Shown piece after piece: positions 35,549 to 46,379 of a stretch of 64,000 nt of DNA. Every line of letters begins with the position of its first letter. Within the stretch, counting starts at the first letter, position 1. A model generated the notes under the pieces. The model saw only the letters and a program-made list of their open reading frames with translations. It had not been told where the DNA came from and made no database searches. The position numbers and the translations under genes were made by a program. Origin of the DNA: Cryptomeria japonica (Eukaryota; Streptophyta; Pinopsida; Cupressales; Cupressaceae); contig NC_081409.1 in the NCBI RefSeq assembly GCF_030272615.1, positions 873,508,626-873,572,625 on the forward strand, written 5' to 3'.

Positions 35549-36739
35549 TGTTACTACTTATCAAGTTGCCACTAGTTTTATGTTCAAAGTTATTCTATAT
35601 ACTCTAGTCGGTTACTACTACTGAAATATTCAGTCGGTATGAACAGTCCAGTCGGTTATTGAAGAAAGTAGTCTCAGAACGTAGTATACACTGAGCTGTC
35701 TACCGAGTATCATTTCATGTCTATTGAGCAGCAAAGATGACACACTGAGTTGTTATACACCGAGTGAAATGTGTTACCAGATTCATTGAACCTGGACATA
35801 CATATGAAAACGTGTTACAAGATCGAGGAACAATCTAACCGTTATCACATTGGAAATTGCACTTAAAGATTGTGTATGATTTTGAGGTCATCTAACCAAT
35901 GAAATTTTTTGCATGATTATTCATTTGATAAAACATGTTTGTAAGATCGAAGCAATGAAAGGATCACCATCATAAGAGATCTATTTATACAACATGGATT
36001 AAGATAAAAAAAATACATGTAGCATGACAGAAAGGAAGATATAGAGATATAGGAAGCAAGACATGTAAAAGCACTAAGTGTTATGGCTATTGCAGAGAGA
36101 CAGAGGTCACCGAGAAGGATTTCAAAGAATAGTCAAAGAACAGAGTAAACAGAAGGGTTTACCAAGTTACTATATGGGTTACTGAGGTATGCTATAAGCA
36201 AGGTAATCTTATTATGAGTACATAGAATCTGCTATAACATTCCAGATGTAAAGTCGTAGATATTTGTAATGATTTATTGTAATATTTTGAAGTTGTAAGA
36301 GAAACCTTTAACAGGGTAAAAGACTCTAATCAAGTCTATAAATTGTAAAGCCTCTAACCAGGTGCAACATTTAGTTTAAGTGTTGTAAAATCCTTTAGCA
36401 AGGTAGATCTAACAGATCTTGTTACTCCTAATAGGGTAAGCTATCAGAAATAGCTAAACATGTAGCTCTAACCGAGCACTCTTTATTATTGCAGTAGTGA
36501 AGTTGTGGGTGCCATCCCCACCACATTTTTTCTCTCTAACCTGGAGTTTTTGCATAACCAAAATATATGTGTTATGGAGTGAATCATGTATGATTGTTAT
36601 CTATTTGTTTTAGCTTTATATTATGTTACTACACTATTTGGTTTATGCATAACAGTAAAGTTATTATTGAAGAAAAGTTTTGAAGTACTGATTCACCCCT
36701 CCCCTCTCAATACATTAGCTTTCCACATTGGGCCTAACA
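35549..36739 (+). repeat. 3' LTR of the plus-strand pol-less element
   Basis: Begins TGTTACTACTTATCAAG and ends GGGCCTAACA. Close to the 5' LTR, with a short extra segment near 35705-35730. Confidence 0.93.
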
Positions 36740-37773
36740 AGGGGTGAATTAGTTGTCTAAAACTTTAAACCAAAAACAACTTAATCAATTACTGTTTTAA
36801 TACCGGTGAGACAGTTTGTTATACTGGTGGATAGATTTAACAGATCAATGCAATACTGAAAAAGATTAATGCATGAAACCAAAAGATAAAATCATCCACA
36901 ACACATGACACCAATATTTGTAAGTGGAAACCCTATAAGGGGAAAAATCACGATGGGAAAACTTACCCACAATCAGATGATACTACTGCAAATAGTAAGT
37001 GTACATAAATGGGGTCTGCACATGCAGAAAGTCCAAGTTCCTAGAGCTCACTGCTCAAACACAAATGGGAGTCACACTGACTACAATTGGATGGTTAAAT
37101 CCAATAAGAATGTACTACTCAAAATAGCATCTTCATATGCTGGATTTAGTACCGGTGTAATGCTAATATGCCTTCACAAAAACCTAGCTTCACCTTCAAA
37201 TGATGTCTTCATGTATAGCTCTTCTTAATCTCGCATATCCCTTCACAATATACCTTCTTGGCATTCCACATTTGATCTTACAATTAAGACCTTACATTTA
37301 TACCATAACCTAAAACCAATTTTAGCAGGTCGGCTCTACAAGATATTACAATAAAAACATTTTACAAACAATATAATATCCAATGCAATAACAGATTGAA
37401 CATGTTGGCTTAATGCATTTACAACATTCAGTAATCATCTCCATAGTGTGCCATGCTGATTTGGAAAAGATAAACTTGCTGGTGTAACCCTGGATAACCC
37501 TGGACCTATTTGCCAGTAAAAGCAAATATGAAAATATGAATATACCAATGATCAATTCTCCAAGATAAGATGTCCACATGATGTCTTCGACATTACCAAG
37601 TGTCTTCCATGCCATTCCAGGTGTCGGTGATCATTATATCCTGTCGGTGTACCATATATCAGTAACTGTGCAATAGTTACTTGCTTGCTGGTGAATATTT
37701 GCTAGATCTCCAAAGTGCTTTTAGTAGGTGTCGACATCAATGACAAAACCCTACCAAAATACCAACACCAACA
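36740..37773 (-). repeat. Main part of the split minus-strand solo LTR
   Basis: On the minus strand this starts TGTTGGTGTTGGTATTTTGG at 37773 and has TTGTCATTGATGTCGA close to its start. It resembles the LTRs at 17506 and 27781 (shared CTAGAGCTCACTGCTCAA, AGTCACACTGACTACAA, AATCCAATA). It ends in a G-run interrupted by the 28744-36739 element. No second LTR or internal region is seen. Confidence 0.7.
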
Positions 37774-37840
37774 TGTATGGTGAATGTAATAACAAGAATA
37801 TATTTATACTTTACAATTGCTTGAACTAGCATATTGATAT

Positions 37841-37937
37841 GATAAATTTGATTTAGTGGTTAAGATCTTTGATGGTTTCTCTTATGCTACTATAGGTTGT
37901 ATTACTCTTTCTGTTAAGGTTGGTACTAAGTTCTTAG
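37841..37937 (+). pseudogene. Tat-type protease fragment, left part
   Basis: The frame reads FDGFSYATIGCITLSVKVGT, in the style of the aspartic-protease/linker region of Tat-lineage Ty3 elements. It stops at the insertion of the 37938-47678 element and continues in frame at 47684. Too short for further placement. Confidence 0.6.
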
Positions 37938-39221
37938 TGTAGACACCTAAAAATGTCTCATTGATCATGTACTAATTATTCCTCTAATTGATTAAATAAT
38001 TCCTTAATTATTTAATTAAGCTAATTAATCTTATTCTTCTAATTCTTCTATTTTCTAATTTCATATTTCCTCATCATCTTATTAATTATTCTATTTTCCT
38101 ATTCTATCATCATTTAATCATTTTAATCATTTCTTAAATATTAATTAAATATTTGTTATTTAATTAATTATGATTAATTCCCCAATTTAAATAATCTTTA
38201 TTATTTAAATAAATTACTAATTATTCAATTTCTATCTCTAATCATTTAATCATTCAACACTTCTAAATATTAATTAAATATTTATTATTTAATTAATTAT
38301 GATTTAATTCCTTTAAATTAAATAATCTGTATTATTAAATTAAATTTCATTTCTAAATAATTAAATAGCTTCTTTAAATTATTTAATTATCTAATTAATT
38401 CTTCCATTTCCAAATCCCCAAATTCTAATTTCATTTAATTTTATATTCTTCTAATTTCTTCCAAATTCAAATATATGTGCATGATTTCAAAAACCAAATT
38501 GAAAATCAAAGTCAAGTTCTAAATGTATTCAAATACTAAATTGAATTAATAAATTCAATATTTGAATTAAAATCTCATGCAAAGATTAAATTAAAAATCT
38601 AAATCTAAATGCAAGCACATGCTAAATTAATTAATTAAATCGATTAATTAATTAAATCATTTATCTCTCCAATCTCTATTTCCATCTTTCAGTTAGCTTT
38701 TTCTAAATTAAGCTCTCTATATCATCTTCTTTATTTCCTCCAATCATTCTTTTTCTTCCCTCAGTCAGCCTTTTCTCAATCAGTTGACTCAATTAATCTA
38801 TTCAATCTATTGAGTTTCACTCCTACAATCAGTAGTTCAACTATCAATTTTCATTTGAGCTCACCTAAGTTCCACCTCTTGATCAATCTGTTCCACCTTT
38901 CAATCAATCTTCTCCAATTTTCTATAAATTGAGCATCCAATCTCCATTTTCAACAATCATGAAATTTGAATCTTTGTGTCACTTGCAGGTTACCGACATA
39001 ATATCTAAGAGCTATCATACCACGAAGAGGAGAAGAGCAATGGAAGTTCTACGCAGTCACGAAATAGGGAGTTTTTATTGGTTTCATTTATAATTCCTAT
39101 TTTGCTTGGTTGTATCATTTCATTGTTAGTTTGTTAAATTATTTGGTTAGGAGGGATTCATGATTTCCCTTTTGCTTCTAATTGATTACTTGTTTTGAAT
39201 AAGATGAATTTTACATGCGCA
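37938..39221 (+). repeat. 5' LTR of the non-autonomous Tat-type element
   Basis: Begins TGTAGACACC and ends ACATGCGCA. Very AT-rich U3 with repeated TTAATTAATTA words. TATA-like CTATAAATT lies at 38922-38930. It differs from the 3' LTR by scattered substitutions and small indels. Confidence 0.92.
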
Positions 39222-39245
39222 TATTTTGGTGAACCCAACGTGAAC
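39222..39245 (+). promoter_or_regulatory. Probable primer binding site
   Basis: TGGTGAACCCAACGTGAAC begins five bases after the LTR end. It starts with the TGG expected opposite a tRNA CCA end. I cannot name the tRNA with certainty. Confidence 0.6.
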
Positions 39246-39369
39246 TAACAACAATTGTTATTATTATTATTATTATTATTTTCTATGTAATTTTTGCAGA
39301 TTGTGCGGATTTTTCAATTTTTTTTGCAGGTTGCATGAATTTTGAGAAAAAGATTTTTCTGACATGCAA

Positions 39370-40080
39370 TCGATCTTACCTCATCACTCAATTGAATAGA
39401 TAGAATCATGCATTCAACCCTTTGGGGTCACGCATTCATTCTGACAAGGTCACGCAATCGCCCTGTCACGATCGTGCAATCACCCTTTCTAGATCACACA
39501 TTCGCAAGAAGCTTTGCTATTTAATTTCTTCTTCTGTCTGTTATCTATTCTGTTTAACTATCTTAAGTTTAGTTAATCCGGGATCAAATTACTTTTTATT
39601 TCATGATTTGATTAACAAAATTTATTGCAAGAAAAGTTCAGTTCAAGATTTTAGGTGCAAGAAGGACGAAACAACAAAGGAGAGAAGCCAAATGCTATCA
39701 AAAGGTTCTCCAGGTAGAAAAATTGATACAGGATTCGAAAGAACAACTGGCCTTAGACAGATATAATAGCCTAGTTCTTTCTTATATAGTTAAATATTAT
39801 CTAATCAATATTGAATGGATGATGAGGGATTTGGCTAAGGCTTCACAATTGGTTTCGCAGGTTCCTAATCGGGTTTAGTTTTCTTATTATTTTTTTTTAT
39901 TTTTTTATTTTTTTTAGTTTTTAATTTTTTTGTTGTCTGCATTCTGTCACACAATCGACCTGTTAGTTCTACGCAATAGAACAGATATCATCACGCATTC
40001 AGTCTCTCAGATTTATGCATTCGCCCTGTCAGATTCATGCATTTAGTCTGTAAATATCACGCAAATGCACAAGTAAAATT
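39370..40080 (+). repeat. Leader with scattered CACGCAATCG-type words
   Basis: Phrases like TCACGCATTC, GTCACGCAATCGCCCTGTCA, TCACACATTCGC and ATGCATTCGCCCTGTCAG recur at about 39370-39510 and 39945-40075. Spacing is irregular. No ORF is supported here. Confidence 0.6.
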
Positions 40081-40199
40081 ACGAATTCACCTTTGTCAAG
40101 TTTTGAATTTCTATTTTCTGTTAGTTTGATTGTACTACTAATTTTCTATTTATAGCCTGTGGCGGATTTGCAGGGTGGGTTAAATTAGTATTTTTGCAT

Positions 40200-40545
40200 G
40201 CACACTTCACATTTCATTTTTAGTGCTTAAAATCAACAACAGTGAAAATGGACATGCATGGATAATCTCACATTTCTTTGTTGGTGCTTAAAATGAACAT
40301 GGGCTAAAATGGACATGCATGGATAACTTCACACTTCATTTTTAGTGCTTAAAATCAACAACAGTTAAAATGGACATGCATGGATAATCTCACATTTTGT
40401 TGTTAGTGCTTAAAATGAACCTGGGCTAAAATTGACATACATGCATCTCACACTTGGTTTTTGGTGCTTAAAATCAACAAATGGTTAAAATTGACATGTA
40501 TGCCTTCATACTTGGATTTGGTGTTTAAAATGGACATGCACATGC
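40200..40545 (+). repeat. ~61-bp tandem repeat in alternating A/B form
   Basis: About 5.5 units, each holding TTAGTGCTTAAAAT and AAAATGGACATGCATGGAT. Successive units alternate between TCAACAACAGT and TGAACATGGGCT types, so the true period is a dimer of about 122 bp. Confidence 0.8.
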
Positions 40546-41545
40546 ATATATAACACCTAAATTTGGGCTATAAAATGAACATGAATCAGGCTGCATTAGA
40601 TTAAATCATTTTTTCATTTCCTTAAGGTAAAGAACTTTTTATTGTGTCTGGGGTGGACCTACTGTTGCACTAACTGACTTTCTACCTGACATCGGGCTCT
40701 TGGGAGAAAGAAGGAAGGTGAAAATGACATTCAAATTTTCTTTTATTCTATGTAGTGAGGGGTATCTTTGACTGGGGATTTCATCACCCCACAGAGGTAC
40801 TTCAAATTGGGATGCGTTGAGGATATCGTCTCTCCCAGTGTACTCTCGAGCTAGTTTTTCGAGCCACTATATAAATATAATGGTCAGTCGGCTAGAGTGT
40901 TGAGTGAATTCGATGTATGTGGGGGCCTTCCCTGCACCGATAAGCTCAACTAAAGTCTTAAATGGCTTTCTCTAAGAATCCGTCGTTGGATCGGGACCCC
41001 TTGAAACCTAATACTAAGAACCAATTCAGTTACCAAAAAACCCTAGATTCAGTGATTCTGGGAGTGTGGATCATACCCCATAGATACCCTTCATGTACCT
41101 TACACTATGATACATGAATCCCTCGGCTATAAGATCTTCAGATCTTTGGGGTAAGAGAGACTGGCATGCCCGAGAAGTGTGTGCCATAGAGTGGAGCCAG
41201 TGCTGCTAGACTCTTTATCTGTTCATTTTGTCTCGGTATTTTATTGTAAGGGCCTCACTTGAATGGTTTCTACTATCAAGCCTAAGATTGTATTCTATGA
41301 TTTTTTATGTATCGATGTGCTAGACAAGTATTGAGTCAATCCCTTGGGCTATTTCAGGCCCTATCCCATGTATCTTTGAATTTTCCAAGATTGTATGAAA
41401 ATTGAGTTAGTCAGCTATACATACCTACCAGCAATTGTTCTTAGATTTGGAAAACTACAAAACATTGTCCTAGACAAGAAGTCATAGAAAACAAAGTCCA
41501 TTTTGAAACCAAAACTCAAAAGTCCTTACATACTTGTGACCCTAG
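40546..41545 (+). other. Element leader without a recognised gene
   Basis: About 1 kb of mixed-composition DNA. TATA-like CTATATAAATATAA lies near 40867. No ORF or repeat stands out. Confidence 0.45.
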
Positions 41546-41548
41546 GTA

Positions 41549-41935
41549 GTTTCTTACATAGTCCCACTTATGTCCTCATCATTGTCCTACATCTTTTGCA
41601 TAGTCCAACTTACGTCCTCATTATTGTCCTATGTCTTTTGCATAGTCCCACTTACATCCTCATTATCATCCTATGTCTTTTGCATAGTCCCACTTATGTC
41701 CTCATTATTGTCCTACATCTTTTGCATAGTCCAACTTACGTCCTCATTATCGTCCTACATCTTTTGCATAGTCCCACTTGCATTCTCATTATTTTCCTCC
41801 GTCTTTTGCATAGTCCCACTTACGTCGTCATTATCATCCTACATCTTTTGCATAGTCCCACTTACGTGCTCATTATCGTCCTACATCTTTTGCACAGTCC
41901 TCATTATCATCCTCATATATGTCCTTGTCTAGACC
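41549..41935 (+). repeat. 42-bp minisatellite, about 9 copies
   Basis: Units near TTTTGCATAGTCCCACTTAC followed by a GTCCTCATTAT phrase recur every 42 bp. As 42 is a multiple of three, two plus-strand frames stay open. The resulting 14-residue hydrophobic repeat is judged a by-product, not a membrane protein. Confidence 0.93.
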
Positions 41936-42145
41936 TCATATACGTCTATCTTAGTTCATCATCATTTGCATAATAATCTCATAAAGTCATACCCCAAATG
42001 TCCAAAACACAATCAGAGGATCAATCAAACTCAACCTCAACTCAAACAAGTTGGTCAAGTTCAATCAAACATTATCACATTCAGAGAAATGGAGAAAATA
42101 TCTTACATGTTGTGATCCTAGGTCCAAACCAGACAAGAAAACACC

Positions 42146-43887
42146 ATGGATTGGAATTATACATTTCATAGGGAAGGTGTAGGATTCATCCCTTCCATTC
42201 CTATTCCATCGCCATCCATAGAAATATTAGCTCAACAAATCAAAACTTTGCAACAACAAGTGACAGACATGGCTAGTCCTGACAACCATAGGGGCTGGTT
42301 AGAAAACATGATGAGAGAAGTGATGGCCATGAGGGAATCAGTACCAGACCAACATTCTCATTCTTGTGAGACCATTGAAACATGTCAACCTTCATTCTTC
42401 AACAAAATCATTCCTACCTTAGTTCAACCAACATTAGAATCACGTAAACCTTATTTTTCTTTCAACCCATTGCATCAATCATACCAATCACATCAACCCA
42501 ACATTAAAACCTCTTTCAAACAAAATCAAACCCATTTCAACCAAAGTCCAAATCAAAATTCATATCAACCCAACATTCAAACCTCGTTCAACCAAAATCA
42601 AACCCCATTCAACCAAAGTCCAAATCAAAATTCATATCAAACCAACATTCAAACCTCGTTCAACCAAAATCACACCCTTTTCAACCAAAGTCCAAATCAA
42701 AATTAATTCAATCAAAATCAAACCTTTTTCAACTAAAATCAAACCTCTTTCACCCAAAATCATACTCTTTTCAACCAAAATCAAATCCCTTTCAAACAAA
42801 TCCCAAGTCAACCATATCCATCCACCATTTCATCATCCCCTAAAGTCATGCAAGACCAATCCATGCCATCTTTATCTAATAACACAACCTCCCAATCCCT
42901 GTTCATCATACAAATCCAATCTAATTCATGTCATCATTCAGAGGATCTCATTCAAAATCCTTCTTCATCAAGCCAAAATGTTGAAACATTCCAAGAATCT
43001 CCCATGAATTTCCAATCTCCTTCCCAGGGTCAAGAGGATGATACAAAATCAGAAGAAATGAGTTCTGAAATAAATAAAGATCAAGAACAACCACTTCCAT
43101 CCTACCCAATTTTTGATCAGGATTCCACTGACCAAGAATCTTATTATGATCCCCTCACTCTTTTCTATTCCATTCATAATCAATCCCTTCCATCTCAAGA
43201 ACAAAGTGTCATTTCAAGTCCCATCCAACATCCACCTCCTAAACAAGATCAAGACATCCCTTCCATCCTTCCTGATAATCCCTTTCCAAGACAAGATCAA
43301 AGCATACCTTTACCTTCATGTCCTAAACAATATCCCATTATTTCTCCAAATCTTGATCAAGATCCCTCTATCCCTTAATCTCCATGTCATAATCCTCCAT
43401 GTTCTCTTCATAATGTTTCCTCTCAAATGAACTTACCATTTCTCCTTGTGATCCCAATCCCTCTACACAAGATGTTCATGAACCCCTTATCAATGAAATC
43501 ACTAATCCAGATCATACTACACAGAACAACTTGTCAACAATTGTTTCATCATCCTCTTCATGTGCATCAATAAAAATACACATAACACCCGCTCATGTCA
43601 TAACTTCGAAAAACATTTGTCTCATACACCTGCACTTGAAAGACCGGGGGAAAGAGAATCTACCACGGTTGGATTGCTTTGAAAATAATAACTCTATAGG
43701 TGAATTCAGGGGTTCAAGAGCTAGATTTCCTTACGATGATCCACAAAATCGAAAAGCTAAGAAAATAAACATTGGAGATATTAAACATGTACACTTAGTT
43801 GAGTCCTTATATCCTATTGGAAAACAAATCTTTATCCGACTCTTCAAACAAAGACTAGTGAATTACCTACACAAATATTATACCTAA
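42146..43887 (+). pseudogene. Gln/Asn/Pro-rich ORF of the non-autonomous Tat-type element
   Basis: ATG 42146 (MDWNYTFHREGVGFIPSIP) opens one frame to 43378 with two stops near 42704 and 42735, then shifts frame and runs on to TAA at about 43885. Residues 25-45 form a short coiled coil (LAQQIKTLQQQVTD). A 24-residue repeat (NIQTSFNQNQTPFNQSPNQN core) follows about three times, then a Ser/Pro/Gln-rich region. A conserved-looking basic end (FRGSRARFPYDDPQNRKAKK) finishes with LVNYLHKYYT. That ending recalls the LKRYYT tail of the Tat pol at 2536. No gag or enzyme domain is recognised. It may be an element-specific RNA or protein binding factor. Confidence 0.6.
42497..42800 (+). repeat. 72-bp tandem repeat inside the ORF
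   Basis: AATCAAAATTCATATCAA recurs at 42551 and 42623, a 72-bp period (24 codons), about three copies. From about 42713 a degenerate 24-bp version (TTCAACCAAAATCAAACC) continues, so the 72-bp unit may itself be a trimer of 24. Confidence 0.85.
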
Positions 43888-44890
43888 AGGCTGGGTTAGT
43901 TTAGGTTTTACTTTCCACATTGCATATCATATCATTTAAAAACATCTGCATTACCTATAGTTTCTTTTTTAAATGCATTGCATTCTCAAAAATTTTGGCA
44001 ATTACATATAGTAGCATCAATAAAACAAGGCAACTATCCAAGTTTATCATTTGTTTGCATCCAAGAGAAGCAAAGGTCATCTCCTTTCCTAGATATTTGG
44101 ACATGAAGTCTTTGAGGTCCTAAGGTCATTCATTTGCAACATTACCCTATGACGACGCTTTACTTATGGTTGGGTATTGATTTCACTATTTGAGACTTCT
44201 TAACTCAAAATCTATCAATTGCTATATCTCAAACACAATAAATCTCTAATTCATTCTAGACACCTAGTTGATCATATGACTAGTGAAAAATCTAAAATTC
44301 TACTTCAATGCCACTGTAATTGTCACACCCAAGTAGGTTTCATTACTTACAAGTCAAGGCAAGAAAATAATAAAAGAAAAAGAGCTATGCCAAATATCCA
44401 TCTCAAGGCAAAAGAGCAATGATGTATAACTGAAATATCACGCATACATGTGTGACCAAAAAACTTGACTATCGGAACATGCAAGTAACTCCATCAGGGC
44501 TATGAAAGCCTACTAGAAATGGAGCAATATTTGAGAAATTACAGTCTATAACCTCATCAGAGCTCTCAAGGCTTGCTGGTAGCGAGGCTCTATTTGAGAT
44601 ACTTTTGAAGTTAGGATAATCCATGTAGCTAGCCATATAGGATGCTAGGGATCTTTAGTGAACACAAGAGCAGGAATTAACTCATCTACACACACATGGG
44701 CAAAAGAAGATCAAAGTTTCAAGAACCAATGGGGAAGTTTTCCACATCTCTATTTGTAAATCCTAGTCACTAAGTGTGTTGAGTTGAATGATCCTAGGGA
44801 CCTTAGAGATCGATTGACTGCTTATCTATGAAAGGTTTTGCACCTCCATTTCTATTGGTGTATTACCAATGCATAAACAAAGATAGGAAA
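43888..44890 (+). other. 3' part of the element without a gene
   Basis: No coding support. Two related phrases, CATCAGGGCTATGAAAGCCT and CATCAGAGCTCTCAAGGCTT, lie about 63 bp apart (about 44493 and 44556) and share stems pairing GGCT with AGCC. Confidence 0.4.
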
Positions 44891-45067
44891 CCTTGTTCGA
44901 ATAGGAAATGCATCTTCATCCCGCATATTGCATTCACATAGGTCATGTCCAAAATTCATTTGTCTCCATATACATTCTACAATCAACCTTGTTCGAATAG
45001 GAAATCCATCTTCATCCTGCATATTGCATTCACATAGGTCATGTCCAAAATTCATTTGTCTCCATAT
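44891..45067 (+). repeat. 96-bp tandem duplication
   Basis: CCTTGTTCGAATAGGAAAT starts at 44891 and 44987, an exact 96-bp period. The second copy ends near 45067. Confidence 0.93.
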
Positions 45068-45091
45068 AGATCTGCACACTGGGGGCATAAC

Positions 45092-45245
45092 TGAAAAAAT
45101 CCTAAAAATCAGATAAAGTCCTAAAAAATCCTAAAAAATCATATAAAGTCCTGAAAAAATCTAAAAAATAAGATAAAGTCCTGAAAAAATCCAAAAAATC
45201 GTATAAAGTCCTGAAAAAATCCAAAAAATCATATAACATCCTTCA
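45092..45245 (+). repeat. ~30-bp A-rich tandem repeat
   Basis: Units near ATAAAGTCCTGAAAAAATCC recur about every 30 bp for 4-5 copies, then dissolve into A-rich DNA to about 45470. The Tat element has a comparable A-rich tract after pol. Confidence 0.75.
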
Positions 45246-46238
45246 AAAATATCCAAAAATAGTGAAAAACTCAAAATCCAAAAACATCGAAAACCACAAA
45301 ATTCAAAAACATTAAAAACCATAAAATACCAAAAACATTCAAATACAATCCTAAAAAAATCAACCAAAAACATTCAAATATCGATCTACATAATCCAAAA
45401 ACATCGAAAAAGCTCTTGGAAAAGAACTAAAAATCGAAAATCAATCAATCAAAAAACTTACAATAAAATGTCTTGTGAGAAAAAAATACCCTAGCAGATA
45501 TCCATCAAACACTTCGCATGAAGTTAACAAAGATACAACTATCCACTCAAACAACTGCAATCAACTTATCAAAATGTCTTATCAATCATATCATATCCAT
45601 ATCAACATGATCATTATCTTGTCTTAAACAGAAGAGGATACACTCGAAATTAGACAGGTCAGTCTTAAACAGGGTCCACAACTTTTTGAGATCAGAGATT
45701 ATCAACCATCACATCAAACAACTGAGAACGAAGGCACAAGGTCAGTATAGCTACTGAATTTTATCTGGGTCAGTCGTTATCTTTTATCATTTCGTGACAG
45801 ATATTGTTCCTATGCTACTCAAGGATGTCCACAAGTGACTAGAGGAGCCATGATGGGCATTATCTTTTTCTTTCTTTGTTGCTTGTTTGCTACGTGTTTG
45901 TTTCTTTAATGAGATATCTTTACATCTTGGTTCCTTATATCCTGATGTGCTAAGCTCCATTGTTCAATAATAAGGCTTAGTGATGAATATATATTGCACA
46001 ATAAAATAAATGACATGGGTTTGTGATTCATTCAATTTCATTTTCATCTCATCTGTTTATTGCTAGTTTGTTGATTCTTCTCTCATCATCTCTTTCTTAA
46101 TCATTTTCAATCATCTAACATTGTTCTATTTCATTCTAAGGTTCATTCTCTAATATTCTATCTCAATATCATATTCACATCACTTATCTCTATCTCTAAC
46201 CATTCTTCTATTCTTTCATCTCACATTCTTTTTTTTTT

Positions 46239-46287
46239 GAGAGATCATTCATGTATTTAATGCACAAACAATCTCTCGAGGGGGCAT
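46239..46287 (+). promoter_or_regulatory. Hairpin followed by GAGGGGGCAT
   Basis: GAGAGAT (46239-46245) pairs with ATCTCTC (46271-46277), directly followed by GAGGGGGCAT (46278-46287), about 100 bp before the 3' LTR. Same order and same decamer as in the Tat element at 7161-7274. Confidence 0.65.
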
Positions 46288-46365
46288 TGCACCCTAAGTA
46301 TTACTGGGGCATACTAGGGCAGAATTTTTCGTTTTGTTTGAAGCAATGTCATTCTGAATTTGTCT

Positions 46366-46379
46366 CAAAGAGGGGCAAA
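46366..46379 (+). promoter_or_regulatory. Polypurine tract of the non-autonomous Tat-type element
   Basis: CAAAGAGGGGCAAA directly before the 3' LTR start at 46380. Confidence 0.88.

Larger units (their letters stand above)
28744..36739 (+). mobile_element. Pol-less two-ORF LTR retrotransposon, plus strand
   Basis: LTRs of 1,169 bp (28744-29912) and 1,191 bp (35549-36739) enclose an iMet primer binding site, ORF1 (coiled coil plus five CCHC knuckles), ORF2 (about 1,080 codons, unrecognised) and a polypurine tract. Flanking 5-mers are GGGGG and AGGGG, so a target duplication in a G-run is likely. There is no protease, integrase, RT or RNase H, and no room for them. Unlike most non-autonomous elements it has two long ORFs, both with a homologue in the 17506-28618 element. 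Confidence 0.87.

Noticed and set aside
41503-41973. Two long hydrophobic repeat ORFs resembling a multi-pass membrane protein
   Set aside because: Both frames are open because the 42-bp minisatellite period is a multiple of three; there is no codon-level or domain support.
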